From NCBI GenBank assembly GCA_028275265.1, contig JAPWUZ010000002.1, positions 1 to 31,976 on the forward strand: a stretch of DNA of 31,976 nt, in the 5' to 3' direction. The stretch is from Armatimonadota bacterium (lineage in GTDB: Bacteria; Armatimonadota; HRBIN16). The notes under the pieces were generated by a model. The model made no database searches and was not told the DNA's origin. It was given only the letters and a program-made list of their open reading frames with translations. A program made the position numbers and the translations under genes. This document shows, one piece after another, positions 30,799 to 31,976 of this stretch. Position 1 is the first letter of the stretch, and each line of letters starts with the position of its first letter.

Positions 30799-31976
30799 AT
30801 GCGCGCCCTGTTGGCTCTGCTCACAACTGGTATCCTGTGCATGGCGTGGCTGTTGCCGACGGCAGCGCAGCAACCGGCGAACGTGCCTGCGGCGCTGTCT
30901 GGTGGGGATTCGTCGTACCTCCGCTACACCGACGTATTCATCGGTCGCAACACGCGCGGTCCCTATCTGCTTTCGTGGAAAGGTGTGCTGAGCCGGAGCG
31001 AGCGGGTGGTGGTAGATGGGCGCACGCTCACGCGCGGCGAGGAGTACACCCTCGACTACGCGGCGGGCACGTTAACCTTCACGCAGCCTTTGCGTAACGG
31101 GAGCATGGCGCAGGTAACCTACGAGGTGGACGCGAAGACCGCTCAGCGCAATCCGCGGACGCTGCAACTGCCGCTGGACATGGAGCTGCTAAACGCCGCG
31201 CGGGGCAAACTCGCCCTGACGGGTGCCTACTCCGCCTCGCTGGATAAACCGGGTAAGGAGACTACCTTGCTGGGTCTGACGGGTGAGCTGTTGCCTGCGG
31301 GAAGCACCCAGATTAGTGCGACCTTCCTGACCGACCCCAACGCGCGAGGGCGAATCGATGACAAGAGCGGTCTGCGCCTGCAGGCGACCGCCAAAAGCGA
31401 CCTCGCTGAATGGACGCTGAGTTACCTGCGTACCGGGCGCGAGTTCGCCGGAGCGCAGGCATGGAAAGTAAAGCCCGATACCGATGCGTTCAGCACCGCA
31501 CTGAAGATGATGCTAAGCCAGCGACTGAACCTGTCGCTGGGTTACCAGCAGAGCGAACTGGGCGGATCGAGAGCAGAGGGCACGTCCGCAACCCTCTCCT
31601 ACGCCCCTGCCGAAGGGGTGCGGGCGGTGGTCTCGTATCTGAATCAGGAGAACCCCCTCGCTACCGTGACCACCACATCCGCATCGGTGAGTGTGCATCG
31701 CGGTGCGCTGGCGGCTGGCATCGAGCGGCACACACAGGAACAGCAAAGCCTGCTGCAGGGGCGTTCCGAAGTCACCACCGACCGCCTGACGGCACAGGTG
31801 AACCTCACCCCGAACACGCAGGCGCAAGCGTTGCTGGAGCAACAGCGGCTGACAGGCTTGCAGGGCACTACAGAACGTTCGACCGCTGCAGTCGGCGTGA
31901 CGACCTCCCCTGCACAGGGGGTGCAGGTGCGCACGGGCATCCGCTACGACGAAATCGGTGAGAAGCAGCAGACGGA
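30799..31976 (+). CDS. Exported beta-rich surface/outer-membrane-like protein, 3' end beyond window
   Basis: An open frame runs from ATG 30799, with GGAGG nine bases upstream, to the window edge with no stop (392 codons seen). Residues 1-23 form a signal peptide (LLALLTTGILCMAWLLPTAA). Residues about 40-110 contain SERVVVDGRTLTRGEEYTLD followed by YAAGTLTFTQPL, a small beta-domain also seen in large surface proteins of the SprA type and in other exported proteins. From about 130 onward, alternating short strands recur (LALTGAYSASL, LNLSLGYQQSEL, VRAVVSYLNQE, ALAAGIERHTQEQ), as in beta-barrel or long beta-repeat proteins. An outer-membrane barrel is likely but unproven. The C-terminus is missing. 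Confidence 0.8.
   Translation, partial: MRALLALLTTGILCMAWLLPTAAQQPANVPAALSGGDSSYLRYTDVFIGRNTRGPYLLSWKGVLSRSERVVVDGRTLTRGEEYTLDYAAGTLTFTQPLRNGSMAQVTYEVDAKTAQRNPRTLQLPLDMELLNAARGKLALTGAYSASLDKPGKETTLLGLTGELLPAGSTQISATFLTDPNARGRIDDKSGLRLQATAKSDLAEWTLSYLRTGREFAGAQAWKVKPDTDAFSTALKMMLSQRLNLSLGYQQSELGGSRAEGTSATLSYAPAEGVRAVVSYLNQENPLATVTTTSASVSVHRGALAAGIERHTQEQQSLLQGRSEVTTDRLTAQVNLTPNTQAQALLEQQRLTGLQGTTERSTAAVGVTTSPAQGVQVRTGIRYDEIGEKQQT

Noticed and set aside
30682..30873. N-terminal extension of PriA to 30873
   Set aside because: The extra residues are Cys/Gln/Pro-rich, match nothing in the family and would overlap the promoter and start of the divergent exported-protein gene.
1..31976. tRNA, rRNA, CRISPR array, insertion sequence, integrase or prophage
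   Set aside because: Scanned by eye on both strands; no cloverleaf, regularly spaced repeat array, transposase or integrase motif was found.

Overview
The window is a gene-dense, GC-rich piece of bacterial chromosome, and most intergenic gaps are under 160 bases. The best lineage guess is Armatimonadota or a neighbouring group, from a thermal or environmental metagenome. This rests on several features: a DUF1559-type pseudopilin with the leader FTLIELLVVIAIIAILAAIL followed by FPVFAQAREKARQ; several Gfo/Idh/MocA oxidoreductases, two carrying Tat signals; a LacI regulator next to sugar-type enzymes; and a large DUF6785-like membrane protein. Secreted propeller, PLAT-domain and beta-rich surface proteins suggest a two-membrane cell. 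The assignment is inference from protein style, not from a marker gene.

Layout. (1) 1-4.5 kb: a secreted PQQ-like beta-propeller protein on the minus strand with a clean terminator, a broken small exported-protein gene, and a secreted protein combining a zinc-phospholipase/Het-C-like helical domain with a PLAT domain, the same domain order as clostridial alpha-toxin. (2) 4.5-12.3 kb: three Gfo/Idh/MocA oxidoreductases on the plus strand (one cytoplasmic, two tandem Tat-exported paralogues) around a minus-strand pair, a purple-acid-phosphatase-like enzyme and a CehA/McbA-type PHP metallohydrolase. A palindromic intergenic repeat lies between the two paralogues. (3) 12.35-16.7 kb: housekeeping genes in one direction: holB (DNA polymerase III delta prime), mnmA (tRNA 2-thiouridylase), then DUF948, YtxH and AI-2E-family membrane proteins with overlapping ends. 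(4) 16.7-27.2 kb: a probable carbohydrate or nucleoside locus. A minus-strand alpha/beta-hydrolase fused to a long C-terminal region diverges from a LacI regulator. The regulator has a strong promoter and a multi-half-site operator. It is followed in the same direction by a pseudopilin, a 71-residue membrane protein, a nucleoside-hydrolase-like enzyme, a polytopic DUF6785-like transporter and a GH42-like glycosidase. (5) 27.2-32 kb: an Uma2-family nuclease with a near-consensus promoter, a 74-residue unknown, priA on the minus strand, and the start of a large exported beta-rich protein that runs off the window.

How the genes may work together: region 4 reads as a LacI-controlled uptake and degradation unit, with an esterase, a glycosidase, a nucleoside hydrolase and a transporter plus two small surface proteins. 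Region 2 reads as accessory sugar and organophosphate metabolism. Region 3 and priA are core replication and translation functions. I see no rRNA, tRNA, CRISPR array, transposase, integrase or phage gene. The most distinctive signals are the LacI operator, the alpha-toxin-like domain order, the tandem Tat-oxidoreductases with a 52-base identical patch, and the in-frame GC-palindrome with a nine-C run inside holB.
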